NCBI RefSeq assembly: GCF_010499245.1
Contig: NZ_JAAGOW010000001.1
Span: 4,131,435-4,195,434, forward strand
Origin: Variovorax sp. WS11
GTDB taxonomy: Bacteria > Pseudomonadota > Gammaproteobacteria > Burkholderiales > Burkholderiaceae_C
Length of the DNA: 64,000 nucleotides
Reading direction: 5' to 3'
Below the pieces are notes generated by a model. It saw nothing but the letters and a program-made list of their open reading frames with translations, ran no database searches and was not told the DNA's origin. The position numbers and the translations under genes were made by a program. Of the stretch, positions 26,191 to 34,658 are shown one piece after another (within the stretch, counting starts at the first letter, position 1; each line of letters begins with the position of its first letter).

Positions 26191-27543
26191 ATGCTGCTGC
26201 CGGCCGAGGTCATCCGCGCCAAGCGCGACCGCCATGCGCTCGCGCCGGCGCAGATCGAGGCCTTCGTGCGCGGCCTGATCGACGGCAGCTGGAGCGAGGG
26301 CCAGGCGGCGGCGCTGTCGATGGCGATCCTGCTCAACGGCATGGATCCCGGCGAATGCGTGGCCCTGACCCGCGCCATGACGCATTCCGGCGAAGTGCTG
26401 CGCTGGCCCGACATGCCGGGCCCCGTGCTCGACAAGCATTCCACCGGCGGCGTGGGCGACAAAGTGAGCCTGATGCTGGCGCCGATCGTCGCGGCCTGCG
26501 GCGGCGTGGTGCCGATGATCTCCGGCCGCGGCCTGGGCCATACCGGCGGCACGCTGGACAAGCTCGAATCGCTTCCCGGCTACGGCGTCGAGCCGTCGCG
26601 CGAGACGCTGCTCGCGGTGCTGCGCGACGCCGGCTGCGCCATCGTCGGCGCCGGCCCCACGCTGGCGCCCGCCGACAAACGGCTCTATGCGATTCGCGAC
26701 GTGACGGCCACGGTCGAATCGGTGCCCTTGATCACCGCCAGCATCCTCTCCAAGAAGCTCGCGGCCGGCCTGCAGGGGCTGGTGCTCGACGTCAAGGTCG
26801 GCAACGGCGCCTTCATGCCGGGGCTCGACGACGCACGCGCGCTGGCCGGCAGCCTGGTGGCAGTGGCATCGGGTGCCGGCCTGCCGGCGCAGGCGCTGAT
26901 CACCGACATGAATCAAGTGCTGGGCCACAGCGCGGGCAACGCGGTCGAAGTGCGGGAGGCGATCGATTTCCTGAGCGGCGTCGAGCGCGAACCGCGTCTG
27001 CTCGAAGTGACCCTGGCATTGGCGGCGCGGCTGCTATGCCTGGGCGGCCTCGCGGCCGGCATGCCCGAGGCCCGGGCGCAGGCCCTGCGTGCGCTCGACA
27101 GCGGCGCGGCTGCCGAGCGCTTTGCGCGCATGGTGGCAGGCCTGGGCGGGGCGGGCGACCTGCGGCAGGCCGTGCAGCAGCTGCCGGCTGCGCCCGTGCA
27201 ATGCGATGTGCCGGCACTGCAGGACGGTGTGCTGGCGGCGACGGATGTGCGCGCCATCGGGCTGGCCATCGTTGCGCTGGGCGGCGGACGGCGTCGCGCC
27301 GGCGATCGCATCGATACGCGCGTCGGGCTCACGCAGGTGCTGCCGCTGGGAGCCAGCGTCCGGAAGGGCCAGCCGCTCGCGCGCGTGCATGCTGCCAGCC
27401 AGGGCGATGCCGAGGCGGCCGTCGCCGCGCTGCAGGCCGCCATGCACATCGACGAGAACCCGCGAGGGCCCGCGGCGCTTCCTGCGCCCGGCCCGGTGAT
27501 CTGCGAAGAGATCACGCAGGCACCATCGCCGCGTTCCGTCTGA
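26191..27543 (+). CDS. deoA: Thymidine phosphorylase
   Basis: The enzyme phosphorolyses thymidine or deoxyuridine to the base and 2-deoxyribose-1-phosphate. The 450-residue protein has the family signature DKHSTGGVGDKVSLMLAPIV, the SGRGLGHTGGTLDKLES glycine-rich phosphate loop and a C-terminal PYNP-type domain (GDRIDTRVGLTQVLPLGASV). It starts one base after the deoC stop and ends the salvage operon. The 71 bp after its stop, before the IS end, contain a CCTCACCCC tract that may be a fragment of the REP-like element. Confidence 0.95.
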   Translation: MLLPAEVIRAKRDRHALAPAQIEAFVRGLIDGSWSEGQAAALSMAILLNGMDPGECVALTRAMTHSGEVLRWPDMPGPVLDKHSTGGVGDKVSLMLAPIVAACGGVVPMISGRGLGHTGGTLDKLESLPGYGVEPSRETLLAVLRDAGCAIVGAGPTLAPADKRLYAIRDVTATVESVPLITASILSKKLAAGLQGLVLDVKVGNGAFMPGLDDARALAGSLVAVASGAGLPAQALITDMNQVLGHSAGNAVEVREAIDFLSGVEREPRLLEVTLALAARLLCLGGLAAGMPEARAQALRALDSGAAAERFARMVAGLGGAGDLRQAVQQLPAAPVQCDVPALQDGVLAATDVRAIGLAIVALGGGRRRAGDRIDTRVGLTQVLPLGASVRKGQPLARVHAASQGDAEAAVAALQAAMHIDENPRGPAALPAPGPVICEEITQAPSPRSV

Positions 27544-27681
27544 TTCAACCCTCACCCCTGCGGCCGCGTGGGGCTGCCGGGTAAGTCTCGCTGACCCATG
27601 TGCGGGCCGGCGCTGCCTAGGCCGAAGTTCCCGCCCTCTGTAGTTACTCCAACTACGGCAAGTGCTTGTCGCTGCTGATGA

Positions 27682-27706
27682 ATCCTCCTCTCTGGAGGAT
27701 TTTTTT
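27682..27706 (+). terminator. Intrinsic terminator inside the IS, upstream of the transposase
   Basis: ATCCTCC (27682-27688) pairs with GGAGGAT (27694-27700), loop TCTCT, followed by seven Ts. It is a textbook Rho-independent terminator. Its place between the left IS end and the transposase start would block read-through from the deoA operon into the transposase. Confidence 0.85.
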
Positions 27707-27769
27707 GGATGATACATGTAGTCACTAAATTGACTTGAAGTTTGATGATATGTGACTAGAGTTGTTTCC

Positions 27770-29506
27770 ATGGCAGCCCGAACCGGTACCGCTCATGTCG
27801 TCACTACGACGCGCACCTACAAGGACCAGGTCTATCGCACCCATCTGCTGCGCCGCAGCTACCGCGAGGACGGCAAGGTCAAGAACGAGACCCTGGGCAA
27901 CCTGTCGCACCTGCCCGATGAGCTCATCGAGATCATCCGGCGCTCGCTGCAGGGCGAGACCTTCGTGCCCGTGTCCTCGGCGTTCCAGATCACGCGCTCG
28001 CGTCCCCACGGCCATGTGCAGGCAGCAGGCGCCGCGATGGCCAGCCTGGAGATGGCCTCGCTGCTGGCCTCCAAGCCCTGCGCCGAGCGTGCGCTGGTGC
28101 TGGCCATGGTGGCCGCGCGCATCGTCGCCCCGCACACGAAGCTCGCCACCACGCGCTGGTGGCACACCACGACACTGGCCGAGGACTTCGGTGTCGCCGA
28201 CGCCGATGAGGATGATCTGTATGCGGCGATGGACTGGCTGCTCGAGCGCCAGGATCGCATCCAGAAGAAGCTCGCCTCGCGCCATCTGAGCCCCGGTGGC
28301 CTGGTGCTGTACGACCTGTCCTCCAGCTACTTCGAGGGCAGTTGCTGTCCGCTGGCCAAGCTTGGCTACAGCCGCGATGGCAAGAAGGGCCTGCTGCAGG
28401 TCAACTACGGCCTGCTCACCGATGCGCGCGGCTGCCCGCTGGCCGTGTCGGTGCACGAGGGCAACGTCGCCGACAGCCAGACCTTGATGCCCGAGGTCAA
28501 GCGGCTGCGCGAGGACTTCGGCATCGAGCAGCTGGTGATGGTGGGCGACCGCGGAATGATCTCGAACAAGGCCATTGACGAGATGCGCGAGAGCGACGGC
28601 ATCGCCTGGATCACGGCGCTGAAGAGCGTCTCGATCCGCGCGCTGGTCGAGCAAGGGCAGCTGCAACTGGACCTGTTCGACGAGCGCAATCTGCTCGAGC
28701 TGAGCTCGCCGGACTATCCGGGCGAGCGCCTGGTGGCATGCCGCAATCCGGAGCTTGCCAAGCTGCGCACGCACAAGCGCGAGGAGTTACTGGCGGCCAC
28801 CGAGGCCAACCTCGAGAAGATCAAGGCCCGCGTGGACGCGGGCAAGCTCGCCGGGAAGGATGAGATCGGCTTGCGCGTGGGCAAGGTGATCAACCAGTAC
28901 AAGATGGCCAAGCACTTCGAGTTGGCCATCGGCGACACCGCCTTTACCTTCGCGCGCAAGACAGACGCCATTGCCGCCGAGGCGGCGCTGGACGGCATTT
29001 ACATCATCCGTACGTCGGTGCCGCCCACACAGATGGACTCGGCCGACTGCGTGCGCAACTACAAGGCGCTCGCCAACGTCGAGCGCGCGTTCCGCTCGCT
29101 CAAGACGATCGACCTAAAGGTGCGCCCGATCCACCACCGCACCGCCGATCGGGTACGGGCTCACATCTTCCTGTGCATGCTGGCCTACTACGTCGAGTGG
29201 CACATGCGCGAGGCTTGGGCGCCGCTGATGTTCGCCGACACCGACCGGCGCGCCAAGGCCACGCGTGACCCGGTGGCGCCGGCCACGCGTTCCAAGGCGG
29301 CGCTGGCCAAGGCAGCCCGCCACACCCTGGACGACGGCACGCCCGTGCACAGCTTCTCCACCCTGATGGCCGAGCTCGCCACCATCGCGCGCAATACCTG
29401 CCGAGCCCCACAGGCCGGCCCCGAGGCGCCGACCTTCGAGGTCCTCACCACGCCCAACGCCAAGCAGCAGCGCGCGCTCGACCTCATCCAGCAGATCCGC
29501 CTGTAG
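27770..29506 (+). CDS. IS1634-family DDE transposase
   Basis: The 578-residue transposase opens with YRTHLLRRSYREDGKVKNET, typical of IS1634 (IS4 superfamily). The catalytic acidic residues are visible in LVLYDLSSSYFEG, VMVGDRGMISNKA and the YKALANVERAFRSLKT segment. The frame is complete and uninterrupted, so the element may be active. The ATG at 27770 follows an AT-rich stretch (27708-27769) unlike the surrounding GC-rich DNA; a GTG 18 bases earlier is possible. No accessory gene is present. Confidence 0.93.
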   Translation: MAARTGTAHVVTTTRTYKDQVYRTHLLRRSYREDGKVKNETLGNLSHLPDELIEIIRRSLQGETFVPVSSAFQITRSRPHGHVQAAGAAMASLEMASLLASKPCAERALVLAMVAARIVAPHTKLATTRWWHTTTLAEDFGVADADEDDLYAAMDWLLERQDRIQKKLASRHLSPGGLVLYDLSSSYFEGSCCPLAKLGYSRDGKKGLLQVNYGLLTDARGCPLAVSVHEGNVADSQTLMPEVKRLREDFGIEQLVMVGDRGMISNKAIDEMRESDGIAWITALKSVSIRALVEQGQLQLDLFDERNLLELSSPDYPGERLVACRNPELAKLRTHKREELLAATEANLEKIKARVDAGKLAGKDEIGLRVGKVINQYKMAKHFELAIGDTAFTFARKTDAIAAEAALDGIYIIRTSVPPTQMDSADCVRNYKALANVERAFRSLKTIDLKVRPIHHRTADRVRAHIFLCMLAYYVEWHMREAWAPLMFADTDRRAKATRDPVAPATRSKAALAKAARHTLDDGTPVHSFSTLMAELATIARNTCRAPQAGPEAPTFEVLTTPNAKQQRALDLIQQIRL

Positions 29507-29586
29507 ACAGAAGTCGGAACCCCGATCTCACGCCAAGTCCTTGTCGTGCAAAGGCAAACGCGCTTCGCGCTTGGGGGAATCTCGGC

Positions 29587-30723
29587 CTAGGCCAACAGCA
29601 CCCGCCCGTCCACCTTCTCGATATCGGTGTGCCCGCAGAAGGCCATCGTGAGGTCCAGCTCGCGATGGAGGATCTGCAGGGCCCGCGTCACCCCGGCCTC
29701 GCCCATCGCACCCAGCCCGTAGAGCATCGAGCGGCCGATGTAGACGCCGCGGGCGCCGAGGGCCCGCGCCTTCAGCACGTCCTGCCCGCTGCGGATGCCA
29801 CCGTCCATGTGCACCTCGATCCGGTGGCCCACGGCCTCGGCGATCGCGGGCAGCGCCGAGATGGAGGAGGGCGCGCCGTCGAGCTGGCGGCCGCCGTGGT
29901 TGGAGACGATCAGCGCATCGGCGCCCGAATCCACGGCCAGCCGTGCGTCCTCCACGTCCTGGATCCCCTTGAGGATCAGCCTGCCGCCCCAGCGCTTGCG
30001 GATCCAGTCGATGTCCGCCCATGAGAGGGTGGGATCGAATTGCCGGTTGGTCCACTCCGACAGCGAGCGCATGGTCTCGATGCCCTTCACATGCCCGAAC
30101 ACGTTGCCGAAGTTGCGTCGCTTCGTGCCCAGCATGCCCAGGCACCAGCGCGGCTTGCTCGCCATGTTCGCGAGATTGGCCAGGCTCAGCTTCGGCGGCA
30201 CCGACAGGCCGTTGCGCAAGTCCTTGTGACGCTGGCCGATGATCTGCAGGTCGAGCGTGAGCACCAGGGCCGAGCAGTTTGCGGCCTTGGCGCGGTCGAT
30301 CAGGCGCGCCATGAAGTCGCGGTCGCGCATCACGTAGAGCTGGAACCAGAAGGGCCGGCTCGTGGCCGCCGCGATGTCCTCGATGGAGCAGATGCTCATG
30401 GTCGAGAGCGTGAAGGGGATGCCGAACTTCTCCGCCGCTCTGGCCGCCAGGATCTCGCCGTCGGCATGCTGCATGCCCGTCATGCCGGTGGGCGCGATGG
30501 CCACCGGCATCGCGACCTCGATGCCGGCCATCGTCGTGCGCGTGCTGCGCTGCTCGATGTTCACCGCCACGCGCTGGCGCAGCTGGAGGCGGCCGAAGTC
30601 GGCGGCGTTGGCGCGGTAGGTGCCCTCGGTCCAGGAGCCGGAGTCCACGTAGTCGTAGAACATCCGCGGCACGCGCTTCTTCGCGAGGACGCGCAGGTCC
30701 TCGATGTTCGTGATGACGCTCAC
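29587..30723 (-). CDS. FMN-dependent alpha-hydroxy-acid dehydrogenase, paralogue 2, end modified by IS
   Basis: The 378-residue flavoenzyme is a close paralogue of 18287-19444: FYDYVDSGSWTEGTY, PVAIAPTGMTGM, LTLDLQIIGQRHKDLRNG and SNHGGRQLDG are all present. In this cluster a mandelate-type substrate is plausible, giving a 2-oxo acid. Its GTG start overlaps the stop of the Bug receptor (GTGA). The C-terminus ends VLLA, where the paralogue ends ILLPGTF; the last Ala codon and TAG stop belong to the IS terminal repeat, so the natural end was replaced by the insertion. Confidence 0.87.
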   Translation of the reverse strand: MSVITNIEDLRVLAKKRVPRMFYDYVDSGSWTEGTYRANAADFGRLQLRQRVAVNIEQRSTRTTMAGIEVAMPVAIAPTGMTGMQHADGEILAARAAEKFGIPFTLSTMSICSIEDIAAATSRPFWFQLYVMRDRDFMARLIDRAKAANCSALVLTLDLQIIGQRHKDLRNGLSVPPKLSLANLANMASKPRWCLGMLGTKRRNFGNVFGHVKGIETMRSLSEWTNRQFDPTLSWADIDWIRKRWGGRLILKGIQDVEDARLAVDSGADALIVSNHGGRQLDGAPSSISALPAIAEAVGHRIEVHMDGGIRSGQDVLKARALGARGVYIGRSMLYGLGAMGEAGVTRALQILHRELDLTMAFCGHTDIEKVDGRVLLA

Positions 30724-31703
30724 TGGGCCGAGATCTTCTGTTCGCTGATCAGCTTGCCCCAGCGCGCCGATTCCTGCGCCATCGCCGTGGCCAGCGCAGC
30801 GGAGGGCATGAAGTCCGGCACGGCGCCCTGCAGCGCCGCTGCCTGCGGGAGGTCCGGTGCGCTCATGGCGCTGCGCGCCGCCTCGCCCAGCTTGTCGACG
30901 ATGGCATCGGGCGTGCCGGCGGGTGCCAGCAGGAAGAGGCGCGGTGCCACGTCGATGCCGGGCACCGCGGTCGAAAGGGCGGCCACGTTTTCGGCGCCCG
31001 GGAGCTTGTCGTTGCTCATCATCGCCAGCGCGCGCAGCTTGCCGGCCTTGGCCTGCGCCAGGCCGGCGGTCGCGCTGACCACGCCGAGCGGCACCTGGCC
31101 GCTGATCACGTCGGGCACGATCTGCGCCGCGCCGCGGTAGGGGATGTGCAGCGCGAAGGTGCCCGACTGGCCCTTCATCATCTCGAAGCCCAGGTGCTGC
31201 ACCGTGCCCACGCCCGAAGTGGCGAAGGAATAGAAGCCGGGCCTGGCCTTGAGCGCCGCCACCAGCTCGCGCGGATTGGTGGCAGGGAAGTCGTTGCCGG
31301 CCACGATCAGCAGCGGTGACTTGAACAGGCCCGCCACCGGCACGAAGCTTTTGACCGGGTCGAACGTGAGCTTGGCCTGCATGTACTTCGCAATCAGCGT
31401 CGAGCTGTCGCCCAGCAGCAGCGTGTAGCCGTCGGGCGCGGCCTTGGCCACCGCGTCGCCCGCGATCACGCCCGCGGCGCCGGCGCGGTTCTCCACCACC
31501 ACCTGCTGGCCCAAGAGGGCCGACAGGCGCGGCGCGATGAGCCGCGCCATTGCATCGACGCCGCCGCCGGCGGAGTAGCCCACCAGCAGGCGGATCGGGC
31601 GGTCGGGGTAGGCGCCTTGTGCCGCGGCGAGGCCTGCGTGGCCGGCCAGCAGGGTGGCGGCCAGTGCGAGCAGCGCGCGGCGGTGAGGAGTGAATGGCTT
31701 CAT
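30720..31703 (-). CDS. Bug/TctC-family periplasmic solute receptor
   Basis: The 327-residue protein has a signal peptide (RRALLALAATLLAGHAGLAAAQ) and the Bug fold: YPDRPIRLLVGYSAGGGVDAMARL, VVVENRAGAAGVIAGDAVA, APDGYTLLLG and IPYRGAAQIVPDVISGQ. Such receptors bind carboxylates and serve TctAB-type transporters; no tctA or tctB is nearby. It sits between the enolase-superfamily gene and the FMN dehydrogenase, so its ligand is probably the carboxylate degraded by this cluster, for example an arylmalonate. That is an inference. Confidence 0.9.
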   Translation of the reverse strand: MKPFTPHRRALLALAATLLAGHAGLAAAQGAYPDRPIRLLVGYSAGGGVDAMARLIAPRLSALLGQQVVVENRAGAAGVIAGDAVAKAAPDGYTLLLGDSSTLIAKYMQAKLTFDPVKSFVPVAGLFKSPLLIVAGNDFPATNPRELVAALKARPGFYSFATSGVGTVQHLGFEMMKGQSGTFALHIPYRGAAQIVPDVISGQVPLGVVSATAGLAQAKAGKLRALAMMSNDKLPGAENVAALSTAVPGIDVAPRLFLLAPAGTPDAIVDKLGEAARSAMSAPDLPQAAALQGAVPDFMPSAALATAMAQESARWGKLISEQKISAQ

Positions 31704-31741
31704 CGTCTTGTCTCCGGAATCTTGTTGTCGCTCGTGAGTTC

Positions 31742-32896
31742 TCAGGCTTTGCCGGCGCCGCGGGAGCCGGGCCGCTTCGCGAGCTCGGCCACGCGCTTGC
31801 GGTTGGGCTCGAAGCCCAGGCCCGGCTTCTCGGGCAGCGCGAGCACGCCCTGGCTCGGCACCGGCAGGTCATCGAAGACCAGCTTGCAGCAGTCCACCGC
31901 CACCGAGTGGTACTCCACCAGCGAGCCGTTGGCCAGCCCCGCATGCAGGTGCATGTTGTGGTGCGGCCAGGCACCGCCGTTGGCGAAGCGCGCGTTGAAG
32001 GCCGAGGCCATGCCGGCGATGCGCATGCATTGCGTGAAGCCGCCGGTGATGCAGGCATTGGGCTGCACCACGTCCACCGCCTGCGCCACCAGCATGTCGC
32101 GGAAGCGGCTGGCCTGGCCTTCGTTCTGCCCCGCGGCGAGCGGGATCGAGGTCTTCTGCCGCAGCTTCACCAGGTTGGGGATGTCGTTCTGCGACACCGG
32201 CTCCTCGAAGAAGCTGATGCCGTACTCCTCGATGCGCTGCGCCAGCGAGAGCGCGTGAAAGTAGTCGAGGCTGCAGTTGGCGTCGATGTAGAGCTGCACC
32301 TCGGGCCCCACCGCTTCGCGCACGGCGCGGATGCGCTGCACGTCCTCGGCGATCAGCGCGTCCAGCGGGCGCGGCTCGTCGCGCCGCGCCAGGCCATGGT
32401 GGCCCACCGTCATCTTCAGGCGCTTGAAGCCGCGCTCGACCCAGCTCTGCGCCGCCGCGGCCAGCTCGTCGCGCTCGAAGAAGGCGAAGCCGAAGGTGGC
32501 GTACACCGGCACCTCGGCGCGCGCGCCGCCCAGCAGGCGCCAGCAGGGCTGGCCCAGGGCCTTGCCCTTCAGGTCCCACAGGGCAAGGTCGAGCGCGGCG
32601 ATGGCATGGCTCGCATAGCCCGACTGGCCGCGCGGCGTGAGCAGCCAGTAGAGCCGCTCCCAGATCTGCTCGTGGCGCAGCGGGTCCATGCCGACGAGCG
32701 CATGGGCGGCGATGTCGTTGACCACCGAGGCGATCACCTCCTCCTCGGTGATGGCGGTCATGCCGGTGCCGACCAGGCCTTCGTCGGTCTCGACGTCGAC
32801 CAGGCACAGCGAGAGCGAGGTGGTCTTGCTGCGGCCCGCCGCCTCCACCGAAACCGGCAGGTGCAGGGGCGTGGCCGCGACGCGGGTGATCTTCAT
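31742..32896 (-). CDS. Mandelate racemase/muconate lactonizing-type enolase-superfamily protein with altered catalytic residues
   Basis: The 384-residue protein has the N-terminal capping domain and a (beta/alpha)7 barrel. Metal ligands are present at Asp205 (IDANCS), Glu231 or Glu232 (FFEEPV) and Glu259 (AAGQNEG), and a His pair at 312-313 (WPHHNMH). The usual Lys-x-Lys is Lys161-Met-Thr163, and the Asp of the His-Asp dyad appears as Asn280 (VVQPNACITGG). This argues against classical mandelate racemase and for a lyase, dehydratase or isomerase of unknown substrate. The start at 32896 has GGAG nine bases upstream. Confidence 0.85.
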   Translation of the reverse strand: MKITRVAATPLHLPVSVEAAGRSKTTSLSLCLVDVETDEGLVGTGMTAITEEEVIASVVNDIAAHALVGMDPLRHEQIWERLYWLLTPRGQSGYASHAIAALDLALWDLKGKALGQPCWRLLGGARAEVPVYATFGFAFFERDELAAAAQSWVERGFKRLKMTVGHHGLARRDEPRPLDALIAEDVQRIRAVREAVGPEVQLYIDANCSLDYFHALSLAQRIEEYGISFFEEPVSQNDIPNLVKLRQKTSIPLAAGQNEGQASRFRDMLVAQAVDVVQPNACITGGFTQCMRIAGMASAFNARFANGGAWPHHNMHLHAGLANGSLVEYHSVAVDCCKLVFDDLPVPSQGVLALPEKPGLGFEPNRKRVAELAKRPGSRGAGKA

Positions 32897-33017
32897 GGGG
32901 CGTGTCTCCAGGGTTGGGCGCAGTGTAGGAAGGCCGTCCCGGCGCTCACAAGCATCCTGCGCGAAGCCTGCTTTCGCGAAGCACGAAATCAAGGGTTTGC
33001 CCGGAGCGGGCGGGCGG

Positions 33018-33905
33018 TCAGCGCAGCAGGAAGTCGATCAGCGTCAGCGTGGCCGGCGAGGGCTCGACCCCGCTGCGCAGCGCGATGCGGTGCGTGCGTG
33101 CGGCCCAGGCGTCGGTGAGCGGCACCGCGGCCAGCGGCAGGCTGGCGAGTTGCGGGCCTATCGCCTGCAGCGGCAGCACGGCGACGCCCAGGCCGCCCGC
33201 GACCATGCGGCAGACGGCGTCGAAGCTGCGCATCTGCATGCGGATCTTCAGCGCCTTGCCGGCCTGCGAGGCCGAGCGCATGAGCCGGCTGGAGAGCGCG
33301 GTGCCGTCGTGCAGGGCGATGAACTGCTCGTCCAGCGCCTGCTCCAGCGCCAGCGGCGCGGCGCCGGCCAACGCGTGGCCGGCCGGCACCACCAGCACCA
33401 GCGTGTCGGAGAAGCAGTCGGTCAGGGTGATGCCGTGCGGGGCATGCGCCATGTCCACGATGCCGAGGTCGGCTCGCCCTTCGAGCAGCAGCAGCGGGAT
33501 GTCCAGGCTGCCGTGCTCCACCACATCGATGCGGATCAGCGGATGCTCGCGCGCCATGCGGTCGAGCTTGGCCGGCAGCACTTCCAGCATGGCCGAGGTG
33601 TTGGCCGCCAGCCGCACGTGGCCTTGCAGGCCCTTGGCGTAGTCGTGCAGGTCGACCGACAGGCGGTCCATGTCGACCAGGATCTCGCGGCCGCGCCGCA
33701 CCAGCATCTGGCCGGCGGGCGTGAGCCGCACGCCGCGCGAGGAGCGCTCGAAGACGCGCAGGCCCAGCGCCTCCTCGAGCGCGGTGATGCGCGCGCTCGC
33801 GGCCGCCACGGCGAGCTGCAGGCGGTCGCCGGCGGCGCTGATGGAGCCGAGCTCCGCCGCCGCGACGATCACGCGCAGCGTGGCGAGGTCAAGCGGCTCG
33901 TTCAA
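33018..33905 (-). CDS. LysR-family transcriptional regulator
   Basis: The 295-residue regulator has an N-terminal winged helix (LATLRVIVAAAELGSISAAG, ASARITALEEALGLRVFERS) and a C-terminal ligand-binding domain. Its ATG lies 17 bases inside the end of the arylmalonate decarboxylase gene, on the same strand, so the two are probably co-translated. It most likely senses a substrate or intermediate of the surrounding catabolic genes. Unlike most LysR genes it is not divergent from a target, so its operator may be ahead of the decarboxylase gene. Confidence 0.92.
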   Translation of the reverse strand: MNEPLDLATLRVIVAAAELGSISAAGDRLQLAVAAASARITALEEALGLRVFERSSRGVRLTPAGQMLVRRGREILVDMDRLSVDLHDYAKGLQGHVRLAANTSAMLEVLPAKLDRMAREHPLIRIDVVEHGSLDIPLLLLEGRADLGIVDMAHAPHGITLTDCFSDTLVLVVPAGHALAGAAPLALEQALDEQFIALHDGTALSSRLMRSASQAGKALKIRMQMRSFDAVCRMVAGGLGVAVLPLQAIGPQLASLPLAAVPLTDAWAARTHRIALRSGVEPSPATLTLIDFLLR

Positions 33906-34638
33906 GCGCGGACTCGGGCGCGGACTCGGGTGCGAACAGGCGGCCGTGGCCGGGCGAGGCGGGGTCGAGCCCGCCGGTGCGCATCAGGTCCCAGAAGCCG
34001 GCGGGCGAGCTCGAGGTGACGGGAATGCCGAGCTGGCGCTCCAGCGGCACGTGGAGGTCCAAGGTCAGCAGGCCGCCGCAGGAGATCAGCAAGCCCTGGG
34101 CCGAGCGGTCGGCAGCCACGGTGCGCTCGGCCAGCGCCATCAGCGTTTCTCCCGGCACCTGGCCGACGGCTTCGACGCCGGTGATGGAGAGGCCCTCGAT
34201 GTGCGTCACCGTGATGCCGCAGCTCGCCAGGTAATCCACCAGCCGCTGGTTGAGGGTGTCGATGTAGGCGGTGGCCACTGCGACGCGCCGGATGCCGAGC
34301 GCGCGCAGGCTGTCGACGATCGCGTGGCTCATGGTGGTGCAGGGCAGGCCGGTGGCCTCCTGCATGCGCTCGCGCAGTGCGTCGGTGAATGCCAGGCCGC
34401 GGTAGAAGCTCAGCGAGGTGCCCATCAGCGAGATGGCTTCGGCGCCGGCGTCGCGCAGCTCGGCCGCGAGCGCGAGGATGCGGTCCACCACGGTGTCGAA
34501 GCCTTCGGGCGAGATGCCCGGGATGCCGAGGCCGCGCGCGATGAAGCGCACGTCGCGCCCGCCGTAGAGCGCCTGTCCGTCGATCGGAACGAGGCCTGCG
34601 GCCGGCGGCACGATGAGGCCCAGGGTGCTTGTCTTCAT
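33889..34638 (-). CDS. Arylmalonate decarboxylase-like enzyme
   Basis: The 249-residue protein belongs to the Asp/Glu racemase superfamily and shows the pattern I recall for Bordetella arylmalonate decarboxylase: LIVPPAAGLVP, LMGTSLSFYRG, ATGLPCTTMS, ATAYIDTLN, LSITGVEA, LISCGGLLTLD and SSSPAGFWD. It has Gly73 where racemases have a first cysteine and keeps only Cys187, matching the Gly74/Cys188 arrangement of that enzyme. It should decarboxylate a 2-aryl (or 2-aryl-2-hydroxy) malonate to the monoacid without cofactor. Maleate isomerase is less likely because it needs two cysteines. GGAG lies eight bases before the ATG. Confidence 0.85.
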   Translation of the reverse strand: MKTSTLGLIVPPAAGLVPIDGQALYGGRDVRFIARGLGIPGISPEGFDTVVDRILALAAELRDAGAEAISLMGTSLSFYRGLAFTDALRERMQEATGLPCTTMSHAIVDSLRALGIRRVAVATAYIDTLNQRLVDYLASCGITVTHIEGLSITGVEAVGQVPGETLMALAERTVAADRSAQGLLISCGGLLTLDLHVPLERQLGIPVTSSSPAGFWDLMRTGGLDPASPGHGRLFAPESAPESALERAA

Positions 34639-34658
34639 GTCGATGTCTCCGGATGAAT

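Larger units (their letters stand above)
27615..29592 (+). mobile_element. IS1634-like insertion sequence, 1,978 bp
   Basis: Terminal inverted repeats of 18 bp match at 16 positions: left GCCTAGGCCGAAGTTCCC (27615-27632), right on the minus strand GCCTAGGCCGAGATTCCC (29592-29575). They enclose one intact transposase gene and an upstream intrinsic terminator. No target-site duplication is visible (flanks GGCGCT and CAACAG), so one end may have rearranged. The right end runs into the alpha-hydroxy-acid dehydrogenase gene, whose stop codon lies inside the repeat. Family assignment rests on the transposase. Confidence 0.75.

Noticed and set aside
27544..27614. Full REP-like element after deoA
   Set aside because: Only the CCTCACCCC tail is recognisable; the palindromic core is missing.
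27600..29600. Target-site duplication of the IS
   Set aside because: The bases flanking the two terminal repeats (GGCGCT and CAACAG) do not match in any 4-8 base window. The GCCTAGGC shared by both ends is part of the inverted repeat and not a duplication.
33889..34638. Glutamate/aspartate racemase or maleate isomerase
   Set aside because: These need two catalytic cysteines; position 73 is Gly and only Cys187 remains, and the conserved blocks match arylmalonate decarboxylase better.
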